Below, one piece after another: positions 35,387-44,373 of a stretch of 64,000 nucleotides of DNA. Position numbers and translations under genes: made by a program. Numbering within the stretch: position 1 is the stretch's first letter; each line of letters opens with the position of its first letter. The notes under the pieces are model-generated. The model was not told where the DNA came from. It searched no databases and worked only from the letters and a program-made list of their open reading frames with translations. The stretch lies in contig JANQJK010000006.1 in NCBI GenBank assembly GCA_028281665.1, positions 62,001-126,000 on the forward strand, given 5' to 3'. The DNA is from Hyphococcus sp. (GTDB taxonomy: Bacteria > Pseudomonadota > Alphaproteobacteria > Caulobacterales > Parvularculaceae).

Positions 35387-36229
35387 ATGCTGAAATACAT
35401 CGCACTGATCCTTCTCTTCATGGTGATGGTGTTCGCCACGGTCGCGGCGATTCTGCCGGGCTCGGAGTCGAAAACCAATCCGGTCGCCGATATCGGCAAG
35501 GAGATCGCCAAGCCGCTCGCGAAGGTCGACGATATTGCGCCGGATATTTCCCAGGCGCTTGACAGCGTGAAGCTGCCCGGCCTCTCAAAACCTTCCACCG
35601 ACGTAGAAGTCCTCGACGAAAACGCCCTTGCAGATCATTCGGGCGCGGTGTTCTCCAACAAGGATATGCCGAAAGCGAACTTCGCCGGTTCACTTCTGTC
35701 AAACGCGGCGTTCGACGGCGCGCTGCTGGACGGCGCGGTTCTCGAAGGCGCCAATGGCGCCGAAGTCAATTTCGCCGGCGCCCAGCTTGCGAAGGCCAAC
35801 TTCACGGCGACGGCTTTGCCCGAGGCCAATTTCACAAGCGCAGAGTTGCGTGAAGCGACGGCGCGCGGCGCGCGCTTTCGCGGAGCAAAATTTACCGATG
35901 CGGACATTTCCTTTGCGTCGTTCTCCGGCGCGGAACTTGTCGGCGCCGATTTCCGCAAAGCTTATGGCGCGGGCGCCTTTTTCGTCGGCGCCGACCTTTC
36001 CAACGCGAAGTTCACGGGCGCGGACCTGACCGGCGTGCGTCTGTCGCGGGCGAACCTTAAAGGCGCGATCTTTGAAGCAGCCGATATGAACCTCGTCGAC
36101 CTTTCGAATGCAAACATTCATGGCGCGGATTTGTCGGGCGCCATCAATCTGACGCCGGAGCAGATCGCCGCCGCCTGTGCGAATTCGGAAACAAAACTGC
36201 CCGAAGGCTTTGCATCAACGCGCTGTTAG
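35387..36229 (+). CDS. Membrane-anchored pentapeptide-repeat protein
   Basis: 280 residues. One N-terminal membrane helix (LKYIALILLFMVMVFATVAAIL), a short linker, then from about residue 85 to 265 roughly 30 A(D/N)LxX-type pentapeptides (for example GADLTGVRLSRANLKGA), predicted to form a right-handed quadrilateral helix. The repeat part probably faces the periplasm. Function unknown; pentapeptide proteins range from DNA mimics to structural proteins. The stop overlaps the convergent transglycosylase gene by four bases. Confidence 0.88.
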   Translation: MLKYIALILLFMVMVFATVAAILPGSESKTNPVADIGKEIAKPLAKVDDIAPDISQALDSVKLPGLSKPSTDVEVLDENALADHSGAVFSNKDMPKANFAGSLLSNAAFDGALLDGAVLEGANGAEVNFAGAQLAKANFTATALPEANFTSAELREATARGARFRGAKFTDADISFASFSGAELVGADFRKAYGAGAFFVGADLSNAKFTGADLTGVRLSRANLKGAIFEAADMNLVDLSNANIHGADLSGAINLTPEQIAAACANSETKLPEGFASTRC

Positions 36230-37053
36230 CGTTGATCGTCGCGCTCTGAGGCGGAAAGCCGCGTCGGGTCGAGCGCCTGCAAAACACTCATCGCCAGAAG
36301 AGAAAGCCTCGCCGGCGCAAACGCCGGTTCGGTGCGTTGCGGCGCGGTCGCGACAGGGTTTTCCGGCCGCGCTTCATCGGAACGAGACGCGGACTGCGCC
36401 GCCGCCGGTTGCGTATCTGAAGCCGGCAGAGTCGCAGTGCGTTCGCCCAGCGATGCTGCAAAGGACGCAATCACTTCACCAACGGTTTTTGCGCGCGCGC
36501 CGTCGTAAAAGACCGGCGCATTTGAACGCGCCGCCGCCGGCAGGATGTCCGCCGCTTTTACGGTCGCCGCAGCGTTCATCAGTTTGACCGCGCCGGCTGG
36601 CCCCAGAAAGTGCGCCGCATAAAGGTCCGCGGCGGACGCGGCGCGCCCAAGCTTCGTTTCCAGGATACGCGCGTTTTCCTGCGTCAGTTCCCCGGCCATC
36701 GCGGCGGACGCCGCCGCGTCGTAGCGAAGGTTCAGGATTTCCGCGCGACGCGTCGCATCCGCGATCTGAAACTTGCCGGATGCGTCCTGCATGATGTCGG
36801 CGGCAGCGGCGGCAAATCCATGGCGCGCGCCGTAAGTCTTCACCGCACCGAGCCATGTCTGTTCGATGAACTGAAAAAGGCCCGCCGCGCTCGATGTCGT
36901 CGCCTTCGCACTGGCGTCGAGGCTCGATTCGCGCAGCGCGGTTTTCATCAGATAATCGAACCCCGCACCGGTCGCGTCGCTGGCGCGCCGGATTGCGGAC
37001 GATACCGCCGCATTCGCTGAAACCGCTGACTGGACTTCCGCTGGCATGGGCAA
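36226..37053 (-). CDS. Lytic transglycosylase (SLT-domain) protein
   Basis: 275 residues. The SLT-like catalytic region is DYLMKTALRESSLDASAKATTSSAAGLFQFIEQTWLG, with the catalytic glutamate in the ALRESSL segment. There is no clear signal peptide, so export by a flagellar, phage-type or holin route, or by another way, is possible. The C-terminal third is disordered and alanine/proline-rich. Similar proteins occur with flagellar or GTA genes; here a GTA-type holin lies 1.2 kb away on the same strand. Confidence 0.82.
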   Translation of the reverse strand: MPMPAEVQSAVSANAAVSSAIRRASDATGAGFDYLMKTALRESSLDASAKATTSSAAGLFQFIEQTWLGAVKTYGARHGFAAAAADIMQDASGKFQIADATRRAEILNLRYDAAASAAMAGELTQENARILETKLGRAASAADLYAAHFLGPAGAVKLMNAAATVKAADILPAAARSNAPVFYDGARAKTVGEVIASFAASLGERTATLPASDTQPAAAQSASRSDEARPENPVATAPQRTEPAFAPARLSLLAMSVLQALDPTRLSASERDDQR

Positions 37054-37082
37054 AAAATAGCCGGCAAGCCGTCAAGAAATCG

Positions 37083-38198
37083 CTAACCAAACCGGTTCGG
37101 ACGGAACGGGGAAAGGTCGATATCCGGCTCATTCCCGAGGATTTCCGCCGCCAGGGCCGCCGCGCTCGCCGGAGCGAGCAGGACGCCGTTGCGATGATGG
37201 CCGAGGGCAAGCCATGCCGGCCGCGCGCGGCGCCCGGCGGGCCCAAGTATCGGCGCACCATCCGGCGTCGCCGGCCTCAGCCCCGCCCAGCGCGCAAGCT
37301 CGGCGCAGTGTTCAAGCGCGGGCACAACATCAACCGCCCCGCCGCGCAGGGTTTCGATCCCCGCCGCGGAAACGTCAAGGTCGGCCCTGTCGCGCTGCTC
37401 GGTCGCGCCGATCACGATGCGTCCGCCCGCTTTCGGGCAGATATAGGCGCCAGGACCACGGACCACCCGCGCCAGTGACGCGGCGCTGGTCGACGCAACG
37501 GAAAACGCCTCGCCTTTCACCGGAAAGACAGGCGGCCGCGATACGCCGTCAATCGCCCAGCCCGATGCGGCGCCGGTTGCGATCACGATATCGTCGGCGA
37601 CAAATCCGTCGCCCGCGCCAAGCGCGACGCGCCAGCGGCCGGCCTCGGCCTGCGCCGACGCGACATAATCGTCGATCAGCGCCGCGCCGCGCCGTTCGAC
37701 GGAGAGACGCAGCGCCGCCGTCAGTTTCACCGGATCGACCTGCGCATCCTCGGGCGCCTGCATCGCCGCCGTCACGCGATCCGACAAGGCCGGTTCCAGC
37801 GCGCGCGCCTCGGTGCCGGTCAGCATGGCCGCGTCTGCGTCTCGCTTTGCAAGCGCGGCGCATTGCGCCTCAAGCTTTCGAGCGGCGGCTGCGTCGAGGG
37901 CGACGCCAAGAATGCCGTCGCTGCGAAAATCGATATCGGCGCCGGTTTCCTCAGCAAGGGACACCGCAAATGACGACCACATCCTGAGACTGGCCGCGCT
38001 CAACTCATATAGCGCGCCGCCGCCGAGATCCTTCTCGAATGACGGCGCGAGCATGCCCGCCGCCGCCGCCGTCGCCGGGGGGATGCGCGCCGACGCATCG
38101 ACGACCGCGAGCGAGCGCGTTTGCGCCGCCAGTTCGCGCGCCAGCGCGAGGCCGATCACGCCGCCGCCGATAATCGCAATGTCGTAGCGCGCCTTCAT
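37083..38198 (-). CDS. thiO: Glycine oxidase ThiO-type FAD-dependent oxidoreductase
   Basis: 371 residues from the ATG at 38198 (MKARYDIAIIGGGVIGLALARELA, the FAD-binding start). Other marks are the AAAAGMLAPSFE stretch, typical of ThiO, GPGAYICPKAGGRIVIGATE, and WAGLRPATPDGAPILGP near the C-terminus. It oxidises glycine to the imine used for the thiazole of thiamine. thiS-thiG are 12 kb away rather than adjacent, so another D-amino-acid or sarcosine-type substrate cannot be excluded. Confidence 0.85.
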   Translation of the reverse strand: MKARYDIAIIGGGVIGLALARELAAQTRSLAVVDASARIPPATAAAAGMLAPSFEKDLGGGALYELSAASLRMWSSFAVSLAEETGADIDFRSDGILGVALDAAAARKLEAQCAALAKRDADAAMLTGTEARALEPALSDRVTAAMQAPEDAQVDPVKLTAALRLSVERRGAALIDDYVASAQAEAGRWRVALGAGDGFVADDIVIATGAASGWAIDGVSRPPVFPVKGEAFSVASTSAASLARVVRGPGAYICPKAGGRIVIGATEQRDRADLDVSAAGIETLRGGAVDVVPALEHCAELARWAGLRPATPDGAPILGPAGRRARPAWLALGHHRNGVLLAPASAAALAAEILGNEPDIDLSPFRPNRFG

Positions 38199-38248
38199 CG
38201 CCGATCCGTCTTCGATGAAGGCGGACCATGACGCCGCGGCGGCAGAAT

Positions 38249-38818
38249 TCAACCGCGATTTTCCGACGCAGCGCCCTCGGCGGGCTCGGGCGGGAACGCC
38301 ATCAGCCGTGTTTTCTCTTTCGAGCCCGCCGACGAGCCAAAGAAGTAATTGACGACCGCCGCGGTCATGGTGGCGAGCGCCCCGAGCATGATGGAGAACT
38401 CCGTCTCTGTTCCCGCGGGCAGTCGCCGGGCCACCATGGCGCCGAGCACGACAAAGAAACCGAGAATGATCAACGCGCCCAGCGCCGACGGCGTCCAGTC
38501 ATCGAGCGCGATCTGTCGTTCGCGAGCGTTGGCGCGATCGGCAGCGTCAACACGCCGGACCGCCAGCTGCGTTTCCCGCAGCGCGATCTGAAACTCCTGC
38601 TCGGCGCGTTTCAGGGCAATCAACTGTTCCGGCGTTGCTGCGGAAAGCGTTTCCGCCAGCGCCGTTTCGTCAACGTCCGGCGCGCCGAAAATTGCGCGCG
38701 ACAACTGCGCCGCCGCCGCGCCCGCAAGAGGCCCGCCCAGCGCATGGGCAAGCTGCGGCGCCGCGCCGGCGATAATCCGTTTCAGTTTGCTTCGCGACTT
38801 CTGTTTGTCATTCGTCAC
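38249..38818 (-). CDS. GTA-type 3TM holin
   Basis: 189 residues from GTG. An N-terminal weakly hydrophobic helix (GGPLAGAAAAQLSRAIFG), a charged helical middle (EQLIALKRAEQEFQIALRE), then two strong membrane helices (TPSALGALIILGFFVVLGAMVA and FSIMLGALATMTAAVVNYFFG) ending in GSSAGSKEKTRLM. This matches the 3TM holin family first seen with gene transfer agents. Holins make holes in the inner membrane to release endolysin. No other phage or GTA structural genes are in the window. Confidence 0.82.
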   Translation of the reverse strand: MTNDKQKSRSKLKRIIAGAAPQLAHALGGPLAGAAAAQLSRAIFGAPDVDETALAETLSAATPEQLIALKRAEQEFQIALRETQLAVRRVDAADRANARERQIALDDWTPSALGALIILGFFVVLGAMVARRLPAGTETEFSIMLGALATMTAAVVNYFFGSSAGSKEKTRLMAFPPEPAEGAASENRG

Positions 38819-39214
38819 GCTCGAAACCTCCGTAGCAGCGTTGCGAAATCATGAGCGGGCATAATACGCCCTCCAGATGTCATGGCTGGCTTTGCGCGCA
38901 GAAAAAAACGCGCGCTTCACGCCGATTCTGACGAATACGGACGAAGTGGTTGTTTTAATTGGGATTGAAATAAAAACCGAATTGCGGCCTGGCGCCGGCA
39001 GCTTTAAAAATACAACCCTGAGGCGATGTTTGTAACGCCGCACGCAACAACGCATTTCTGACGGGTCCTGACGATCCCGCTTAATGGTCGGAGCGCCGCC
39101 GCGTTACGCAGGTTTCAGAAATTTAAAATTGATTTTAAAAACGGATCAATTCACCGTCGCGGCAACTGATTCGCCAGCCTCGCCAAGGGCCGAATCGCAA
39201 CGGCGGTTGACCAT
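38819..39214. other. Intergenic region between holin and antiporter genes
   Basis: About 400 bases, locally A/T-richer, with no credible frame on either strand. It holds the divergent promoters of both genes. No clear repeat or RNA was recognised. Confidence 0.5.
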
Positions 39215-40423
39215 ATGATTTTTGCGGCGTCCGCGGCGATCCTCGCCGCGATTCTCGTGAGTCTCGACCGGGCGAAAATCCTCGAAAAAGCGGCGCGCTT
39301 CCCGGCGCTGCTGATGCTCGCCGGTATGGGCGGCGCGCTGGTCTATCGCAGCACGGGCGGGCCCGCCGCGCCCGCGGAATGGGTGGCCGCCGGCGCGGAC
39401 GTTCTGCTCGCCGCGCTTGGCTTCGCCGCCGCAGCGCAGTTCCGGATTTCGCGGCTCGCAACGAGCTGTCCGGCGTCCTTTCGGCTGACCATCGGGGGCG
39501 CGCCGCTGTTTCTGATCATCTGCGGCCTTGCCGCCTTTATCCTCGCCCCGAACCTGACCCTCGGCTCTGCGTTCCTGCTGGCCGGCGCCCTGACGCTGAA
39601 CGGCGCCGCCTTCGACCGGCGAGCGGTCGCCGACGCGCCGGCGCCCGCGGTGATCAAGGCCGCCGTCAGACTGGAGAGCGCGGCCATTCTGGCGCTCGGG
39701 CTGCCGATCGCGATTTTTCTGGAAGCGGCCGCAACCGTCGCGCCGGAGACCATGCCGGCGGCGACCCCGATCTTCGAGGCGAGTTTTTCGGCGCTGGGCG
39801 GGTTCGCCCTTGGCGGTCTTGCCGGGCTTTGCGCGGCCATCGCCGGCAACCTCGCGGAGAACAAGCGCCGGCGCGCCCATTATGCGATCGCCGCCGGCGT
39901 CTTCGCGGCGCTGTTTGCGGCGCCGTTCGGCGCCCACCCTGTTATCGCCGCAACCGCCGCGGGCCTCCTGTGGGGCGAGGAAACGGCCGTGCCTGCAACA
40001 ACCCGCGTGCGGCTGCGCCGGTATGTGGACAAGCTCGCGCTGCCAGCGGCGTTTCTGGCTTTCGGCGCCCTGCTCGGTCCGCAAATTCTCCAGGCCGACA
40101 TGCTGACGGTCGTGTTCGCCGTCGCCGCCATCACGGTGTTGCGCGCCGGACCGCGCCTCGCCAGCCTCGGCTCTCTGTCCCTTGCGAAAGAAAGCCAGCT
40201 GTTTCTCGCCTGGTTCGGCGGCGCGCCGGGCGCCGCCTCGGCGCTGTTCCTGATTTCGCTTTTCGACGCCCCCTCGATCATGGCGCTTGATGCGGTGCTG
40301 ACCGTGGGGGCGCTCACGATCATGTTGAGCATCATTGCCGCGCGCATCACGTCGCGTCCCCTGCTCAATGTGTTGTTGAAAGAGACAGCCGTCGCGCGCA
40401 AACGCGCGCTCTATGTCGGGTAG
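39215..40423 (+). CDS. Cation:proton antiporter-like membrane protein
   Basis: 402 residues with about 12 hydrophobic helices. The layout and the late motif LFLAWFGGAPGAASALFLIS match the sodium/proton exchanger (CPA1) fold. In the helix where NhaP-type exchangers have ESxxND, this protein reads RLESAAILALGLPIAIF: the glutamate is kept but the ND pair is not. It may have altered or lost exchange activity. Stands alone between divergent and convergent neighbours. Confidence 0.75.
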   Translation: MIFAASAAILAAILVSLDRAKILEKAARFPALLMLAGMGGALVYRSTGGPAAPAEWVAAGADVLLAALGFAAAAQFRISRLATSCPASFRLTIGGAPLFLIICGLAAFILAPNLTLGSAFLLAGALTLNGAAFDRRAVADAPAPAVIKAAVRLESAAILALGLPIAIFLEAAATVAPETMPAATPIFEASFSALGGFALGGLAGLCAAIAGNLAENKRRRAHYAIAAGVFAALFAAPFGAHPVIAATAAGLLWGEETAVPATTRVRLRRYVDKLALPAAFLAFGALLGPQILQADMLTVVFAVAAITVLRAGPRLASLGSLSLAKESQLFLAWFGGAPGAASALFLISLFDAPSIMALDAVLTVGALTIMLSIIAARITSRPLLNVLLKETAVARKRALYVG

Positions 40424-40450
40424 CCGCGCGACCAATACGAAACTGAAACG

Positions 40451-41236
40451 CTAGTCGCGCTCCCGTCGCGTCAGCGCTTCGACTTCGGCGCGGATGGCGG
40501 CAATGTCGTCCGCGATGGCTTTCTGGTTCGCGACAATGTCGGCGACCAGCGGCTCGGAATCCTCCTCCACCACGCGGACCACAATCGCCACAAACAGGTT
40601 GAGCATCGTAAAGGTCGCCAGCAGCACGAAGGACAGAAAGAACACCCATGAACGCCCATGGGTTTCGCCGACCTGCGCGGCGATGTCCGGCCAGCCCTCA
40701 AGGGTCATCACCTGAAACAGCGTGTACATGGCGGTGAACACGTCGCCAAAGAGCCGAGGATGGTCCGCCCCGTAAAGATTGGAGGCGATCACCGCGAACA
40801 CATAAATGATGAGGGCGAGGACGACGCCCACCGAGGCAATCCCCGGCAGGGAATCGAGCAGCGCCGACACGACGACCCGCATCCTCGGGATGACGGTGAT
40901 GACGCGCAGTACCCGCAACACGCGAAACGCCCGAAGCGCCGCCAGACCGCTCGTCGCCGCGACCACCGAAATGGTGACGATTACAATATCGAAAAGATTC
41001 CAGCCCTGGCGGAAATAAGCGCCGCGCCAGGCGAAGACCCGGAGGCCGATCTCCAGAATGAAGATCATCAGGATCCACCGGTCGGCCATGCCGAGCGCCG
41101 GCCCGACCGTCTTGACAACGCCGGGAAACGTCTCGGCGCCGAGAATGACCGCGTTCAGGATGATCAGGGCGAGAATGCCGGTCTGGAAAACCGTGCTTTC
41201 AACGAGCTTTTGCGTTCGGTGCTGAAGGGTGCTCAT
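40451..41236 (-). CDS. Voltage-gated cation channel (NaChBac/CavMr-like)
   Basis: 261 residues, a single six-helix subunit that would tetramerise. S4 carries four arginines three residues apart (R102, R105, R108, R111 in LRAFRVLRVLRVITVI). The pore helix and filter read TLFQVMTLEGWPD (filter about T178-D184), followed by S6 (FVLLATFTMLNLFVAIVV) and a C-terminal coiled coil. Known sodium-selective members have TLESWS; a glycine after the glutamate, with a late aspartate, recalls the calcium-selective CavMr filter. Confidence 0.9.
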   Translation of the reverse strand: MSTLQHRTQKLVESTVFQTGILALIILNAVILGAETFPGVVKTVGPALGMADRWILMIFILEIGLRVFAWRGAYFRQGWNLFDIVIVTISVVAATSGLAALRAFRVLRVLRVITVIPRMRVVVSALLDSLPGIASVGVVLALIIYVFAVIASNLYGADHPRLFGDVFTAMYTLFQVMTLEGWPDIAAQVGETHGRSWVFFLSFVLLATFTMLNLFVAIVVRVVEEDSEPLVADIVANQKAIADDIAAIRAEVEALTRRERD

Positions 41237-41340
41237 AAGGCTGTCGGTTCCCGGGCGAGGATCGGCTAGAGCTATGAAATACGCAGATTCTTTTTGGCGC
41301 GGACAAGGCCCGGCGATTGGCGGGCTATCGAAAATCCGCT

Positions 41341-43740
41341 ATGCGGGTCTTTTTTTGGCGGCCGGAGAAGGTTTTGACCGAAACGCCCAGGGATATCGAC
41401 GCTGACGCGGCGGACGCCGACGCTGGGCACGCCGGCTCGGGCGACGCCAGCTCGGGGGAAAAATCGCGACAGCCGAGCCGCGTGCGCTTCAAGGGCATTG
41501 TCGAGTCCGAACAGGTGCGGGACGAATATGGCGTCCTCACCATCAACCGCGATGCGCGCCGCTGGGCCGCCGACAGCCGGCAGGCCATTCAGGTCAGCCG
41601 GCTTGTGGCGCTGTTCGTGTTTTTCTCGTTCACCGTCGGGCCGCCCCTCGGGAATTATCTGGCGCACCAGCAGATCTATGGATCGGCGGACGGCTGGAAC
41701 CCGCTCGCGGCCTATGGGACGGAAACCATTCTCTACGCCTTTGTCGTGCCGTTGCTCGTGCTCGTGATCGGCTACGCCGTTTCGCGCATGGCGACGATGA
41801 TGAACGCCGCAGAATCGATCGCCGTCGCCGCGCAGCAATATGTGACGCCGGACGTGACCGCCGCTCACAACGCCGACGCCGTCGGCGAAGTCGTGCGCGG
41901 CCACATGGTTGCGCTGAACGAGGGGCTCGACGGCGCGCTGACGCGCCTTGCTTCCGTCGAAGCGATGATCCGCCAGCATGTTGAAGCGATCGAGATCGCC
42001 GGCGAAGCGATCGAGCACAAAGCGACGGGCGCCGTCACCCGCGTCGCCGATGAGCGCACGCGGCTGATGGAACTGACCGAAAACCTCAATACCCACGCGG
42101 ACTCGTTTGCCGCAGCGATTGCCGAACGGGCCAAGGCGTCAATCGAATCCCTGCAATCGGCGGACAATATCTCAAGCCGCGCGGAACATGATTTTCAGGA
42201 ACGGCTCGGCAATCTCGAAGCGGCCGCCGGCCGCGCCGTTGCGAGCTTTGAATCCCTGCGCTCGGCGCTTGAGGATTCGTCGACAAGTTTTACGACCTCC
42301 GTTTCCACCATTGACGAGGCGGCGCGCCAGACCGAAACGGCGACCAAGCGCGCCAACGCAGCGGCCGACGCCGCCGCCGAATCCGCCGCGCGCAACGCCG
42401 CCAATGTTTCCGCGTCAGCCCGGCGCGCCCTCGACAACAGCAAGAAAGCCGCAGACGAGGCCATTGAAGCCGCGATGAAAGACGCCGAACGAATTGCAGA
42501 TTCAGCGATCAGCGCAGCAACCGAACAGGCGGCGCGGGTGAAAGATGCGGCGACGGAAGCGGTCAGCGAAGTCTCCGCCAAAACGAGCGAAGCCGTTGAA
42601 GCCGCCAGCGCCGATGCGGAGAAAGCGGCCAAAGCCGCAGCGGAAGTCTCCGACGCTGCGAGACAGGCCGCCGATGTGGCGCAAAAAGCGTCGCAGGACG
42701 TGGCGGCCGCCAGCGAAGCCGCGCGCAAACATTCCGAGGATGCGCTCAACTATTCGCAAAACGCCGCGGACAAAATTGCCGAGCGCAACAAGGCGCTCGC
42801 CGACGCCCGCGCGGCCCTGGAGAAAGAAAACCAGCGCCTTGAAAACCTCATCGACGAGCAACGTCAGCGTGCGGACAGACTGGCGGACGCCATTGCCTCG
42901 CAGACGGACCGCCTGACCAGGCTCGCCGAGGCGCAGCTGAAAGAACAGGAGACCGCCGCGCGCCTGACGGAGGCTCATAACGAAGCCCAGGCGCGCGCCG
43001 CCGAAGAAGCCGAACGCGCCCGCAAGGCGGCGGAAGAAGCCGCAGCGCAGGAAACCGCAAAGAAAAAGTCGCCGAACCGGCGCGAAAAGCCGGCAAACGC
43101 CAAGACGCCCGCAGACCCTGACGGCGCGGCGCGCCTTGACGAACTCGCCCGGGATATCGCCGAGCGTCGGCCGCGCAAACGCAAAGGCGGCGCGGGCCAG
43201 TCAGCCTCAGGCGGGTCGACGCCGGAACGCATCGGCGCATCGGCGCACGCAAAAGCCGAGCGCGAGGCGAAGTCGCGACGGGACGTCTCCTGGCGGGAGA
43301 TCCTCGACGCCGCCGACGACGCCGAACCGCTGGAACTCGACAAACCGGCGAAAAAGAAAGCGGCGAAGACGCGCGATGCGGCGGACGACGCCATCCGCAT
43401 CATTTCCAATCTCCAGGCGTTTACTTACGACCTTGAAACGCGCCTTTACGGAGATCCGCCGCCGGCCCTGCAAGAACGATATGAGCGCGGCGACCGCAAT
43501 GTGTTCGCCAATCGCCTGCTGCGTCTTAACGAGGCCGACGTGAAACGGCGCATCCGCAGCGAGTCCGCGCGCGACCGCGACTTTGAGCGCAATGTGCAGG
43601 ACTTCCTGCAAAGCTTCGAAAAACTGCTTGAAGACGCGACAACATCGGAAACGGCGGACGAGGAATTAGAGGAGTATCTCTCCTCGCCGCTCGGCCGGGT
43701 CTATCTGTTGATCGGCGCGACGGTCGGCTATTTCGCGTAA
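41341..43740 (+). CDS. Large two-TM coiled-coil protein, TipN-like candidate
   Basis: About 799 residues. A short cytosolic start, two membrane helices (about 83-105 and 128-150), then some 450 residues of alanine/glutamate-rich heptad coiled coil, a basic linker, and a folded C-terminal domain (AIRIISNLQAFTYDLETRLYGDPPPALQERYERGDRNVFANRLLRL ... LSSPLGRVYLLIGATVGYF). This architecture resembles the Caulobacter pole-marking protein TipN; the C-terminal domain also occurs in other alphaproteobacterial coiled-coil proteins. A polarity or envelope-anchoring role is inferred. The start is uncertain: an upstream TTG at 41317 also fits. Confidence 0.7.
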   Translation: MRVFFWRPEKVLTETPRDIDADAADADAGHAGSGDASSGEKSRQPSRVRFKGIVESEQVRDEYGVLTINRDARRWAADSRQAIQVSRLVALFVFFSFTVGPPLGNYLAHQQIYGSADGWNPLAAYGTETILYAFVVPLLVLVIGYAVSRMATMMNAAESIAVAAQQYVTPDVTAAHNADAVGEVVRGHMVALNEGLDGALTRLASVEAMIRQHVEAIEIAGEAIEHKATGAVTRVADERTRLMELTENLNTHADSFAAAIAERAKASIESLQSADNISSRAEHDFQERLGNLEAAAGRAVASFESLRSALEDSSTSFTTSVSTIDEAARQTETATKRANAAADAAAESAARNAANVSASARRALDNSKKAADEAIEAAMKDAERIADSAISAATEQAARVKDAATEAVSEVSAKTSEAVEAASADAEKAAKAAAEVSDAARQAADVAQKASQDVAAASEAARKHSEDALNYSQNAADKIAERNKALADARAALEKENQRLENLIDEQRQRADRLADAIASQTDRLTRLAEAQLKEQETAARLTEAHNEAQARAAEEAERARKAAEEAAAQETAKKKSPNRREKPANAKTPADPDGAARLDELARDIAERRPRKRKGGAGQSASGGSTPERIGASAHAKAEREAKSRRDVSWREILDAADDAEPLELDKPAKKKAAKTRDAADDAIRIISNLQAFTYDLETRLYGDPPPALQERYERGDRNVFANRLLRLNEADVKRRIRSESARDRDFERNVQDFLQSFEKLLEDATTSETADEELEEYLSSPLGRVYLLIGATVGYFA

Positions 43741-43752
43741 AACCCGTCTCTA

Positions 43753-44373
43753 TCAGGACGAAGTATCAGCGCCGGTGCCTTCAGCGAATGTCCAGTTGAC
43801 GATATCGGCGACCACGTCTTTCAACGCCGCGTCGAAGGCCGCGGCGACGTCGTCTCCGCCCCCGCTTCGCGCCGGCGCGGCAGCGCTGAATGCTCTTGCG
43901 GCGAACACACTCGACCGACCGTTTGTCAGCCGGACATAAACGTGAATGCGCGCCGACCGATTGCCGCCGGCGACATCGAGGTCCAGCCGGCGTATATCCG
44001 TTTGCAGCGCAAAATCGCTGAGACCGATATCGGCACGGTTGCCGACCGCCAGAATGCGCCCGGAATCCTCAAAAGCCTGGATCAGCGACATCTGGACGAC
44101 CACCGGCGCGCGGCTTGCCCACTCCCCGCCGCCGAAATATTCGATGCGGCCGGGCGCCGGCGACACGGCGATTTTCGTCGTGTCATAGGCGCGCGAAGCG
44201 CCGGGGTTTTCAACAATCAGCGACCAGCCGACATCCGCGCCGGCAACGGCGCCGGCGTCCACCGCGCCGATCATATAGCGCGGTTTCGGCGGGCTGGTTT
44301 CCAGCAGTTGCGACACGCAGCCGGAGGCCGCAAACGCAAAGCCAATAATCAGAATGCGGAACGCCTTGTTCAT
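43753..44373 (-). CDS. ABC-type transport auxiliary lipoprotein
   Basis: 206 residues with a lipoprotein signal ending ASGC. The body (PPKPRYMIG, VENPGASRAYDTTKIAVSPAPGRIEYFGGGEWASRAPVVVQMSLIQAFEDSGRI) matches the auxiliary lipoprotein family (PqiC-like) that accompanies MCE transporters. Probably in the outer membrane, receiving lipid from the MCE protein. Last gene of the Mla-like operon; shares one base with the MCE gene. Confidence 0.88.
   Translation of the reverse strand: MNKAFRILIIGFAFAASGCVSQLLETSPPKPRYMIGAVDAGAVAGADVGWSLIVENPGASRAYDTTKIAVSPAPGRIEYFGGGEWASRAPVVVQMSLIQAFEDSGRILAVGNRADIGLSDFALQTDIRRLDLDVAGGNRSARIHVYVRLTNGRSSVFAARAFSAAAPARSGGGDDVAAAFDAALKDVVADIVNWTFAEGTGADTSS

Noticed and set aside
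39146-40435. 429-aa minus-strand ORF over the antiporter gene
   Set aside because: R/G/Q-rich shadow; the plus frame has clear membrane helices.
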